The notes beneath the pieces are model-generated. The model was not told the origin of the DNA, did not search any database, and saw nothing but the letters and a program-made list of their open reading frames with translations. Shown here piece by piece: positions 12,733 through 22,209 of a stretch of 64,000 nucleotides of DNA. Each line of letters begins with the position of its first letter. The first letter of the stretch is position 1. The translations under genes and the position numbers were made by a program. The stretch comes from Couchioplanes azureus (lineage in GTDB: Bacteria; Actinomycetota; Actinomycetes; Mycobacteriales; Micromonosporaceae): assembly GCF_014648355.1 (NCBI RefSeq), contig NZ_BMQY01000002.1:642389-706388 (forward strand), read 5' to 3'.

Positions 12733-12823
12733 GGCCGGACGGTCAGCCCTGGGCGGAAACATGCCGGACGGGCTCCGGCGCGGACGTAGGGTCGGAACAC
12801 CCCTCGAGCCTTCGGAGGTCCCG

Positions 12824-13453
12824 ATGGATCTGCGCCACGACCCGATGCGCTGGCAGCCGTTCCCACCCTCCCCCGAATCCTGGCCGCCGGGCACGCCGGG
12901 CGCCGGCGGCCCCACCATCCCCGGCTGGCTCGAGGAGCGCCTCTTCGACCAGCGCATCGTCATGATCCGCGGTCCGCTCACCGGTCAGGCCGCCACCGGC
13001 ATCGCCGCGGCGCTGCTCACCCTGGACGCGGCCGGCCCGGAGCCGGTGCACCTGCACATGGCGAGCGGCGGCGGCGAGCTCAACGCGGCCCACGCGGTCG
13101 TCGACGTGATCGACGCGATGACCGCGCCGGTGCACGCGGTGGTCACCTCGGAGGCGGGCGGCGCGGTCGTCGCGGTGCTCGCGGCCGCGCAGCGACGGTC
13201 GGCCTACCGGCACGCCCGGTTCAAGCTCGCGGAGCCCCGCGCCGCCGGAGTCACGGGTACGGCGGACGAGGTCGCCGCGGCGGCCGGGCAGCACCTGCGG
13301 GAGCTGGAGGAGGTGATCCTGCGCCTCGTGGAGGTGACCGGGCAGACCCGCAGCCGGGTGGAGGACGACCTGTCGGCGGGCCGGATCCTGTCGGCCGAGG
13401 AGGCGAAGGACTACGGCCTCATCGAGGTGGTGATCGCGGGCAAGACCCGGTAG
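12824..13453 (+). CDS. ClpP-like protein lacking the catalytic triad
   Basis: This 209-residue protein has a ClpP/crotonase fold. Recognisable blocks are PVHLHMASGGGELNAAHAVVDVI, APVHAVVTSEAGGAVVAVLAAA, RHARFKLAEPRA and ILSAEEAKDYGLIEVVI. Aligned by eye with E. coli ClpP, the nucleophile Ser (GQAAS) becomes Gly113 (SEAGG), the His (MIHQP) becomes Ala136 (KLAEP), and the Asp (RDRFLSA) becomes Gly186 (GRILSA). It should therefore be inactive as a peptidase. ATG at 12824 has GGAGG 6 bases upstream. It is convergent with the L11-like gene, with a shared hairpin between them. It may act as a non-catalytic ring subunit or a scaffold; both are guesses. Confidence 0.85.
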   Translation: MDLRHDPMRWQPFPPSPESWPPGTPGAGGPTIPGWLEERLFDQRIVMIRGPLTGQAATGIAAALLTLDAAGPEPVHLHMASGGGELNAAHAVVDVIDAMTAPVHAVVTSEAGGAVVAVLAAAQRRSAYRHARFKLAEPRAAGVTGTADEVAAAAGQHLRELEEVILRLVEVTGQTRSRVEDDLSAGRILSAEEAKDYGLIEVVIAGKTR

Positions 13454-13466
13454 CCCCGCAAAATAC

Positions 13467-13500
13467 CGCGGCGCGGTCCCCCGGAGGGAACCGCGCCGTG
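13467..13500. terminator. Bidirectional hairpin between clpP-like and L11-like genes
   Basis: An 11-bp stem (one G-U wobble) lies between two convergent stop codons, starting 14 bases after one and ending 21 bases before the other. It could end transcription from both sides. Confidence 0.6.
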
Positions 13501-13520
13501 GAGAGAACCGGTGACCGGGA

Positions 13521-13946
13521 TTACTCGGCGACCTTGACGCCCATCGACCGGGCCGTGCCGGCGACGACCTTGATGGCGGCGTCGACGTCGTTGGCGTTCA
13601 GGTCGGGGAGCTTGCGCTCGGCGATCGACCTGATCTGGTCCGCGCTCAGCGTTCCCACCGTCTGGGTCAGCGGGTTGGACGCGCCCGACTGGATGCCCAG
13701 AGCCTTGCGGATCAGGAAGCTCGTCGGCGGCGTCTTGTAGGTGAGCTGGTGGGAGCGGTCCTCGAAGACGGTGACGATGACGGGGATGATCTCGCCACGG
13801 TTCTTCGCGGTCGCCTCGTCGTACTCGACCTTGACGGCACGCATGTTGGCGCCGGTGGGGCCGAGCATCTTGCCGAGGTCCACCATCGCGGCGTTACCCG
13901 CCTCAAGCGCGAGGGTCACCTCATGGGTCTTCTTCTTGGGCGGCAT
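13521..13946 (-). CDS. Divergent second ribosomal protein L11 (uL11 paralogue)
   Basis: This 141-residue protein aligns over its full length with ribosomal protein L11. The C-terminal rRNA-binding domain is well conserved (KTPPTSFLIRKALG, DLNANDVDAAIKVVAGTARSMG), as is the MPPKKK start. The N-terminal domain is strongly altered: the proline-rich NPAPPVGPALGQHG loop of normal L11 is replaced by AMVDLGKMLGPTG. That removes the prolines that contact the GTPase centre RNA and thiopeptide antibiotics. ATG at 13946 is chosen with AAGGAG 10 bases upstream. The gene is alone, not beside rplA, nusG or secE where normal rplK sits, and it is divergent from bipA. The family call is firm; the role as an alternative ribosomal protein is inferred. 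Confidence 0.9.
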   Translation of the reverse strand: MPPKKKTHEVTLALEAGNAAMVDLGKMLGPTGANMRAVKVEYDEATAKNRGEIIPVIVTVFEDRSHQLTYKTPPTSFLIRKALGIQSGASNPLTQTVGTLSADQIRSIAERKLPDLNANDVDAAIKVVAGTARSMGVKVAE

Positions 13947-14255
13947 TGCGCAAAAGCTCCTTAGTGTGTGCTGCACGGGCCAAAGTCAGGAGCTCGCCAG
14001 CATCATCAACGCACGACAACCCCGAGACTTTACTACCGCGCTCGGTCCCGGGTCAAAACGCCACCGGGAGAGCAAGCGGGTGCACCGTCTCGGGTTCCAC
14101 CTGCCAGTGTATCGCGACCTCCGCCGGGCCCGGCGGCCCCCTCGGGGGTTGCCGCGGTTCATCGACAAAAGGGACGTACGGGACGGCGGTTGACACCGAT
14201 CACGCAGATGAACCCCGGGGCGCCGACGGCAACCCAGACCGGCGAGAATGAGGTC
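13947..14255. other. Divergent intergenic region, L11-like / bipA
   Basis: This 309-base stretch holds the promoters of both neighbours. A TTGACA at 14190-14195 points toward bipA, but no good -10 box follows at normal spacing. No gene or clear operator was recognised. Confidence 0.5.
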
Positions 14256-16121
<1,866 letters not shown>

Positions 16122-16128
16122 GACACGT

Positions 16129-16159
16129 CGCGGGTACGGTGCTCGGCACCGTACCCGCG
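16129..16159 (+). terminator. First hairpin after typA (14-bp perfect stem)
   Basis: A perfect 14-base-pair stem with a 3-base loop begins 8 bases after the typA stop. There is no uridine run. Confidence 0.7.
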
Positions 16160-16170
16160 CATGGTTTTCG

Positions 16171-16202
16171 AAAGGCCCCGCTGCCGTGACAGCGGGGCCT
16201 TT
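16171..16202 (+). terminator. Second hairpin after typA with U-tract
   Basis: A perfect 12-bp stem with an 8-base loop is flanked by AAA and TTT. It is a standard intrinsic terminator, placed in tandem with the hairpin just upstream. Confidence 0.8.
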
Positions 16203-16208
16203 GTCGTC

Positions 16209-16421
16209 GGGTGGGACGGAGGTCTTGAGCGGCTGCTTCTCGTCGGCCGGAGGTCTTGGGCGGCTGCTTCTGGTGGGACCGACGTCTTGAGCCGGCTGCT
16301 TCTGGCCGCGCGTCGCCTTCCGGTCAGGCGGAGGTCTTGAGCCGCCGCTTCCCGTCGGGCGGCGCTGCCGGCTCAGGCCGAGGTCTTGAGCCGCCGCTTC
16401 CCGTCGGGCGGCGCTGCCGGC
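16209..16421. repeat. Tandem copies of the terC 3' end
   Basis: Five degenerate copies of the final bases of terC (those encoding KQPLKTSA and the stop) lie directly downstream of its stop codon, at about 16213, 16251, 16286, 16331 and 16380. The copy at about 16427 is the gene end itself. The last two downstream copies share a 49-base unit almost exactly. Confidence 0.85.
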
Positions 16422-17420
16422 TCAGGCCGAGGTCTTGAGCGGCTGCTTCTGGTCGCGCGACGATTTGACCAGGCTGGCGACGGTGGCGATGCCGAGGGTG
16501 CCGATGATGACCAGCAACGAGAGCCAGATCGGGATCTCCGGCGCCCACGACACCCCGTGACCCTGGTTGATGAACCCGACCGAGTTGGTGTGCAGCGCCT
16601 CGAGGAACAGCTTGACGCCGATGAAGGCGAGCACGAACGCCAGCCCGATGTTGAGGTAGACCAGGCGCTCCAGCAAGCCGCCGAGCAGGAAGTAGAGCTG
16701 GCGCAACCCCATCAGGGCGAAGACGTTGGCGGTGAAGACGAGGTACGGCTCCTTGGTGATGCCGAAGATCGCCGGAATCGAGTCGAGCGCGAAGATCAGG
16801 TCGGTGGTCCCGATGGCGATCATGACGATGAGCAGCGGCGTGAACACCCGCTTGCCGGTCTCGGTGATCGCCGTCATCTTGCCGGAGTCGAAGGAGCTGG
16901 AGATCGGGAGCGCCCGCTTGGCCCAGCGGATCAGGATGTTCTCCTTGAAGTCCTCCTCGTCGTTCTCACCGCCCTTGAGCAGCGTGATCGCGGTGTAGAC
17001 GAGGAAGACGCCGAAGATGTAGAACACCCATGAGAACTGCTGGATCAACGCGGCTCCGGCGGCGATGAACGCACCCCGCATGAGCAGCGCCAGTACGATC
17101 CCGATGAGCAGCACCTTCTGCTGGTACTGCCGCGGCACGTTGAACCGCGCCATGATGATCATGAAGACGAAGAGGTTGTCGACGCTCAGCGAGTATTCGG
17201 TGAGCCACCCGGTGTAGAACTCCCCCGCGGGCCCCCCGCCGGCCGTGACCCACAACCCGACCCCGAACGCCAGGGCGAGGCCGACGTAGAAGGCGACCCA
17301 GCCACCGGCCTCCCGCATCGACGGCTCGTGCGGACGCCGCCCGACGATCAGCAGATCGACGGCGAGCATGAGGACGAGAGCGGCGAGGGTGACCAGCCAC
17401 ACCCAGGTGGAGACGTTCAA
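16422..17420 (-). CDS. TerC/Alx-family integral membrane protein
   Basis: TerC-family proteins have 7-9 membrane helices and several export Mn2+ during metalation of secreted proteins. Typical motifs are EYSLSVDNLFVFMIIM (first acidic signature) and TTDLIFALDSIPAIFGIT (second, with D and E/D residues in helices), with hydrophobic segments throughout. TTG at 17420 is chosen: GGAGGTCC lies just upstream, the protein then starts MNVSTWVWLVTLAALVLMLAVDLL, and length is 332 residues. A longer open frame exists but would run through a structured RNA leader that looks like a yybP-ykoY riboswitch. That leader and the TerC family agree on a manganese role. Confidence 0.92.
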   Translation of the reverse strand: MNVSTWVWLVTLAALVLMLAVDLLIVGRRPHEPSMREAGGWVAFYVGLALAFGVGLWVTAGGGPAGEFYTGWLTEYSLSVDNLFVFMIIMARFNVPRQYQQKVLLIGIVLALLMRGAFIAAGAALIQQFSWVFYIFGVFLVYTAITLLKGGENDEEDFKENILIRWAKRALPISSSFDSGKMTAITETGKRVFTPLLIVMIAIGTTDLIFALDSIPAIFGITKEPYLVFTANVFALMGLRQLYFLLGGLLERLVYLNIGLAFVLAFIGVKLFLEALHTNSVGFINQGHGVSWAPEIPIWLSLLVIIGTLGIATVASLVKSSRDQKQPLKTSA

Positions 17421-17424
17421 CGAG

Positions 17425-17596
17425 GACCTCCGGCAGACACGGCTCATCGCCGCACCGGAAAGAGGATCCGAAGCGGCGAAGTGACTGTCGGAGGTCTCTT
17501 CCGCCTTCGCCCGGCGAGCGAAGACCACCGGCCCCGGGCGCGCCGCTAGGACGCTGACCGTGCTGACGAGACCGGCGCAGAGGAATACTCCCCTCC
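17425..17596 (-). promoter_or_regulatory. Candidate yybP-ykoY (Mn2+) riboswitch upstream of terC
   Basis: In the mRNA sense the leader begins GGAGGGGAGTA (17596-17586) and ends GAAGAGACCTCC (to 17490). This pairs GGAGG with CCTCC as P1 and supplies the two conserved internal-loop sequences of the yybP-ykoY class (GGGAGTA and AAGAGACC). The aptamer is about 107 bases. Its 3' strand GACCTCCG (17496-17489) is also perfectly complementary over 8 bases to CGGAGGTC (17432-17425), the ribosome site of terC. This suggests a switch that frees the ribosome site when the metal-bound P1 forms. Confidence 0.72.
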
Positions 17597-17756
17597 TACG
17601 GGAGCCATTGTGTCGCATCCCGGGCTCCCATGACACGTCACCCCGGCCAATCGTGTCAGGGCTCTCGCAGACGGTTCCCCAGGTCAGCGATTTCGACCCC
17701 ACACCGCCTAAGGCATCCTAGGAGGCTAGTTTGTCTTCAGTTGGCGCGAAACCGAG

Positions 17757-18060
17757 TCCGCCGCCTGCCATTCTCCGAGCCGAGCGCACCTTCCCCGGTT
17801 CGCTGAGCCGAGCCCCTTGCCTGCGGTTCTCCGAGCGGAGCGCACCTCCGGCGGTTCGCTGAGCCGAGCCCACCGCCCGCGGTTCTCCGAGCCGAGCCCA
17901 CCGCGCCGCGGTCCCTAAGCCGAACGCACCGCCCGCGGTTGTGCGCGCCCAAGCCCACCGCGCCGCGCTTTCCTAAGCCGAACCCACCGCCCGCGGTTGT
18001 GCGCGCCCAAGCCCACCGCGCCGCACTTTCCTAAGCCGAACCCACCGCCCGCGGTTCTCT
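17757..18060. repeat. 28-bp tandem array continuing from the end of a GNAT gene
   Basis: About eleven or twelve degenerate units of 28-29 bases run from inside the GNAT gene (unit encoding the LGFEDRG motif) past its stop to about 17757. Consensus in coding sense is GGGCTCGGCTCGGAGAACCG followed by a GC-rich tail. No gene was recognised in 17597-18030 apart from this array. Confidence 0.85.
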
Positions 18061-19260
18061 GAACCGAGCCCGTCGCCCCCGGTCCTCGAAGCCGAGCCGC
18101 CGGTACAGCCCGCTCGCGGGGTTGTCGACGTTGACATCGAGCCACGCCTCATCCGCTCCCCCTGCCCGCATCCGCCGCAGGGCCTCCGACACGAGAGCCG
18201 CACCGAGCCCACGCCCCCGAGCCGCGGGAACGACACCCACCTGCACGATCCATCCGACGGCAGCGGTCACGAAGCCGGCGTCGCCCACTCCGGGAACGGT
18301 CGCCAGCACGGACCACCCGGGCCGGAACTCGTCGTCCCCGGTCACCCCGGCGATCCACCGCCCCGCGCTCCACCCGGGGAAGCCCGGCCGCTCCCGGAAA
18401 GCGGCCTCATAAACCCGGAAGAACCGCTCGGCCTCCGCATCCGACCACACGGCGAGGGTGGTGCCAGCCGGCCACACCGCATCGGGTACGCGCCGAGCAC
18501 CCAGATCGAACCGCATGACGTCCTCGGCGAACACCTGTCGCAGACCCCGCTGGTGGAACAGCCGGAGGGAATCAGCGGTCAGGGACTCGGTCTCGACCGT
18601 CACCGGTCCCCCACTGCGCCGGCATTCGGCCAGCCCCCAGTCGATGAGCCGGCGCCCCAGACCGCACGCCCGAGCCGCGGGATCGACCAACCCGACGAAC
18701 GTCGCACCACCCGCCCAAGGATCCGGACCGTCACCGGACGTCGGCCGGACAGCCCCCACGGCGAGAAGGCGGCCCCCAGGCCGATCCGGTGCGGGCGGAC
18801 CGGGCGCGGCCGGAGACGACGCGGCTGGCGACGACGCCGCCGAAGACGACGATGCCGGAGACGGCGCGAGGTGAAACGACCCCGCCGGAGAGGACGCCGC
18901 CGAAGACAACCCCGGCTCGAACGACGCCGCCGAAGACGACGATGCCGAAGTCGACCCGGGCTGGAACGACGCCGCTGGAGACGACGCCACCGCAGACGGC
19001 CCGGGCGGCGCCGCCTCGAGGGTTCGGTGGGGCGGCTCCGCTGCATGATCGGATCGGCTCGGCGGGGCGCCGGCCGCACCACTCGAACGGACCTGCACGG
19101 TGGTCACGGAGTCTCCCGCCCACCGGCGCCGGAGGAAGCCCGGGTCGACGGACAGGGGCAACCCGCCGTCGGCTTCGAGGCAACGCTCAGCCAGCGGAAC
19201 GAGTTCCGCCTCGACGGCGACGGGGCCGACGATCCATTCCACCTCGTCAATCGAGACCAC
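18031..19260 (-). CDS. Tandem GNAT N-acetyltransferase with low-complexity insert
   Basis: This 409-residue protein contains two acetyltransferase domains. The first (GGATFVGLVDPAARACGLGRRLIDWGL) has an Arg-x-x-Gly-type acyl-CoA loop of reduced quality. The second is clear, with VVPAARGRGLGAALVSEAL and DVNVDNPASGLYRRLGFEDRG. Such MshD-like double-GNAT proteins acetylate small molecules such as the mycothiol precursor, but similarity seen here is only to the fold. Residues about 57-155, inside the first domain, are Ser/Ala/Pro-rich repeats with no conserved pattern. The C-terminal 20 residues belong to a tandem repeat that continues beyond the stop. The start is GTG. Confidence 0.8.
   Translation of the reverse strand: MVSIDEVEWIVGPVAVEAELVPLAERCLEADGGLPLSVDPGFLRRRWAGDSVTTVQVRSSGAAGAPPSRSDHAAEPPHRTLEAAPPGPSAVASSPAASFQPGSTSASSSSAASFEPGLSSAASSPAGSFHLAPSPASSSSAASSPAASSPAAPGPPAPDRPGGRLLAVGAVRPTSGDGPDPWAGGATFVGLVDPAARACGLGRRLIDWGLAECRRSGGPVTVETESLTADSLRLFHQRGLRQVFAEDVMRFDLGARRVPDAVWPAGTTLAVWSDAEAERFFRVYEAAFRERPGFPGWSAGRWIAGVTGDDEFRPGWSVLATVPGVGDAGFVTAAVGWIVQVGVVPAARGRGLGAALVSEALRRMRAGGADEAWLDVNVDNPASGLYRRLGFEDRGRRARFREPRAVGSA
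18800..19010. repeat. Degenerate in-frame repeats in the tandem GNAT gene
   Basis: GACGCCGCCGAAGACGAC-type units recur with small changes and encode SSAASFEPG and SSPAASFQPG-like stretches in the minus-strand gene. Units vary in length but stay in frame. Confidence 0.7.
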
Positions 19261-19311
19261 GGGCGCGAGCCTAGTGAGATTCCGGTCCCGTCCCCACCGA
19301 GTTCCGCTTGT

Positions 19312-21444
19312 CTACTTCACTCCGGCGACGTCCATTCCCCGGAGCTCCTTCTTCAGTTCCGACACCTCGTCTCGGATGCGGGCAGCCAGCTCGAACTGGA
19401 GTTCGCGGGCCGCCGCCAGCATCTGGTCGTTCAGATCCTGGATGAGCTGGGCGAGCTCCGCGCGGGCCATGCCTTCTCTGGCGGGGCCCGACGACGTCCT
19501 GGCCTTGGAGCGGGTCTCCGGCACCGGGCCCTTGCCGCGCGACATCTGGCGGCCGGCGCCGCCGACGACGTGGCCGCCGGGGCCGTGACCGCCGATGGCC
19601 GTGTCGGTGTCCTCGGCCTCGCGGTAGATGTCGTCGAGGATGTCGTGGATCTTCTTGCGCAACGGCTCGGGGTTGATGCCGTGGGCCTTGTTGTGGGCTA
19701 TCTGCTTGGCACGCCGGCGGTCGGTCTCCTCGATGGCGTCGCGCATGGAGGGGGTCATCTTGTCGGCGTACATGTGGACCTGGCCCGAGACGTTTCGCGC
19801 CGCGCGGCCGATCGTCTGGATGAGCGAGCGGCCGCTGCGGAGGAAGCCTTCCTTGTCCGCATCGAGGATCGCGACCAGGGACACCTCCGGCAGGTCGAGG
19901 CCTTCCCGGAGCAGGTTGATGCCGACGAGGACGTCGTAGTCGCCCTTGCGCAGCTCCTTGAGCAGCTCGACCCGGCGCAGCGTGTCGACCTCGGAGTGCA
20001 GGTAGCGGACGCGGATGCCGTTCTCGAGCAGGTAGTCGGTGAGGTCCTCGGCCATCTTCTTGGTGAGGGTGGTGACCAGAACCCGTTCGTCCCGCTCCGT
20101 ACGCTCCTTGATCTCGTGCATGAGGTCGTCGATCTGGCCCTTGGTGGGCTTGACCACCACCTCGGGATCGACCAGGCCGGTGGGGCGGATGACCTGCTCG
20201 ACGTATTCGCCGCCGGACTGCTGCAGCTCCCACGGGCCGGGGGTCGCCGACAGGAAGACCATCTGCCCGACGCGTTCGAGGAACTCGTCGAAGCGCAGCG
20301 GGCGGTTGTCGGCCGCGCTGGGCAGGCGGAAGCCGTGCTCGATGAGGATGCGCTTGCGGGAGGCGTCGCCCTCGTACATGCCGCCGATCTGGGGGATGGT
20401 CACGTGCGACTCGTCGATGACGGTCACGAAGTCGTCCGGAAAGTAGTCGAGCAGGGTGTACGCGGGATCGCCGTACGACCGGCCGTCCATGTGCATCGAG
20501 TAGTTCTCGATGCCGTTGCAGAAGCCGACCTGGCGCATCATCTCGATGTCGTAGGTCGTGCGCATCCGCAGCCGCTGCGCCTCGAGCAGCTTGCCCTGCC
20601 GCTCCAGCTCGGCGAGGCGCTCGGCGAGCTCCGCCTCGATGTCGCGGATGGCACGCTCCATGCGCTCCGGACCGGCGGCGTAGTGCGTCGCCGGGAAGAT
20701 CACCAGCTGGTCCACCTCGCGGACGATCTCGCCGGTGAGCGGGTGCAGGTAGTAGAGCTTCTCGATCTCGTCACCGAAGAGCTCGATGCGGACGGCAAGC
20801 TCCTCGTACGCCGGGATGATCTCGAGGGTGTCGCCCCGGACCCGGAAGGTGCCGCGCTGGAACGCCATGTCGTTGCGGGAATACTGGATGTCGACGAGGC
20901 GGCGCAGCAGCTTGTCGCGGTCGAGCTCCTCGCCGACCTTCACCCGGACGGCCCGGTCGAGGTATTCCTGCGGCGTGCCGAGACCGTAGATCGCGGAAAC
21001 CGTCGCGACGACGATGACGTCGCGGCGGGTGAGCAGGGACATCGTCGCGGAGTGGCGCAGGCGCTCGACCTCCTCGTTGACCGACGAGTCCTTCTCGATG
21101 TAGGTGTCGGTCTGCGCGATGTAGGCCTCAGGCTGGTAGTAGTCGTAGTAGCTGACGAAGTATTCGACGGCGTTGTGCGGCATGAGCTCGCGGAACTCCT
21201 TGGCGAGCTGGGCACAGAGCGTCTTGTTGGGCGCGAGCACCAGCGCCGGCCGCTGCAGCTTCTCGATCAGCCAGGCGGTGGTCGCGCTCTTGCCGGTGCC
21301 GGTGGCGCCGAGCAGGACCGTGTGGCGATCACCGCGGCGCACCCGGCGCTCGAGCTCGGCGATGGCCGTGGGCTGGTCACCGGCCGGCTGGTAGTCGCTG
21401 ACGACCTTGAAGGTGCCGTCGAGTCGTGGGATGTCGAGCGCCAT
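19312..21444 (-). CDS. uvrB: UvrABC excinuclease subunit B
   Basis: UvrB is the helicase-like subunit that verifies damage and hands DNA to UvrC. This 710-residue protein has Walker [18 protein letters not shown], the beta-hairpin region [28 protein letters not shown]-type [11 protein letters not shown], motif [22 protein letters not shown] and a C-terminal UVR motif ([38 protein letters not shown]) that binds UvrC. ATG at 21444 ([14 protein letters not shown]) fits homologues; the open frame extends further upstream without support. Confidence 0.98.
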   Translation of the reverse strand: MALDIPRLDGTFKVVSDYQPAGDQPTAIAELERRVRRGDRHTVLLGATGTGKSATTAWLIEKLQRPALVLAPNKTLCAQLAKEFRELMPHNAVEYFVSYYDYYQPEAYIAQTDTYIEKDSSVNEEVERLRHSATMSLLTRRDVIVVATVSAIYGLGTPQEYLDRAVRVKVGEELDRDKLLRRLVDIQYSRNDMAFQRGTFRVRGDTLEIIPAYEELAVRIELFGDEIEKLYYLHPLTGEIVREVDQLVIFPATHYAAGPERMERAIRDIEAELAERLAELERQGKLLEAQRLRMRTTYDIEMMRQVGFCNGIENYSMHMDGRSYGDPAYTLLDYFPDDFVTVIDESHVTIPQIGGMYEGDASRKRILIEHGFRLPSAADNRPLRFDEFLERVGQMVFLSATPGPWELQQSGGEYVEQVIRPTGLVDPEVVVKPTKGQIDDLMHEIKERTERDERVLVTTLTKKMAEDLTDYLLENGIRVRYLHSEVDTLRRVELLKELRKGDYDVLVGINLLREGLDLPEVSLVAILDADKEGFLRSGRSLIQTIGRAARNVSGQVHMYADKMTPSMRDAIEETDRRRAKQIAHNKAHGINPEPLRKKIHDILDDIYREAEDTDTAIGGHGPGGHVVGGAGRQMSRGKGPVPETRSKARTSSGPAREGMARAELAQLIQDLNDQMLAAARELQFELAARIRDEVSELKKELRGMDVAGVK

Positions 21445-22209
21445 GCTGACCACGGTACGTCGGGGGTGTGACAAGTTTGGGCCGGCTCGGACGGCCGCTG
21501 TTCGGAGGGTGCACATTCGGCTCGGTCACCGGGCATTGTCCGGCTTGCCGTGCGCATCTACCCTGGGCGGGTAGGCCGCTCGCGGCGGCCGCCCGGCCGA
21601 TCCGGCGCCACCACACGGCGCCACGGACGGGACGGGACTGCAGCCCCGGTCATGCCGGAGAGCGCATCTCGAAGGGTGACGCGACAGGCGTCGACCGGCC
21701 GCCGCGAGCGCCCCTGCCTGTCCGGGCCGGGACGAGTCGGCCCGGAATCCACCCTTGCTCGGACGAGTCGAGCCGGAATCCGTCCATACGACGTCCCGCT
21801 CCAAACCCCGGCCACGGGAAGTGGAAGGCGCGCCCGGACGTGAGGAAGCGGTCGGGGCAGGACGAGACGTGGGCCAGCGCGAGCGGCGGCAACCGGCGCG
21901 GGCTGGCCCAGGCGGCAGCAACCGGCGCGGGCTGGCCCAGGCGGCAGCAACCGGCGCAGGCTGGCCCAGGCGGCAGCAACCGGCGCGGGCTGGCCCAGGC
22001 GGCAGCAACCGGCGCGGGCTGGCCCAGGCAGCGGCAACCGGCGCGGGCTGGCCCAGGCAGCGGCAACCGGCGCGGGCTGGCCCAGGCAGCGGCAACCGGC
22101 GCGGACGGCGGGAACCCGTTGGGGCGGGGGAACCGGTTGGGGCGGACCACCGCGGACCACCGCGGACCCTGAGTGGCGGGCGCGGGAGCGGGGTTCGCGG
22201 AGCGGACGG
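21445..22209. other. Gene-free region between uvrB and coaE
   Basis: This 765-base stretch holds no convincing gene. It contains a 31-base duplicated segment near 21732-21785 and a 29-bp tandem array (21885-22105). Frames across it are long only because stop codons are rare in such GC-rich repeats. The uvrB promoter must lie in its first part. Confidence 0.7.
21885..22105. repeat. 29-bp tandem repeat array (about 8 units)
   Basis: About eight head-to-tail units of 29 bases contain GGCAGCAACCGGCGCGGGCT. The first and last are partial or diverged, and later units change GGCGGCAGC to GGCAGCGGC. There are no spacers, so this is not a CRISPR array. Confidence 0.92.

Noticed and set aside
14190..14195. 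TTGACA as the bipA promoter
   Set aside because: No -10-like hexamer at 16-18 bases; kept only as a remark.
21885..22105. 29-bp repeats as a CRISPR array
   Set aside because: Units are directly adjacent with no spacers, and no cas genes are nearby.
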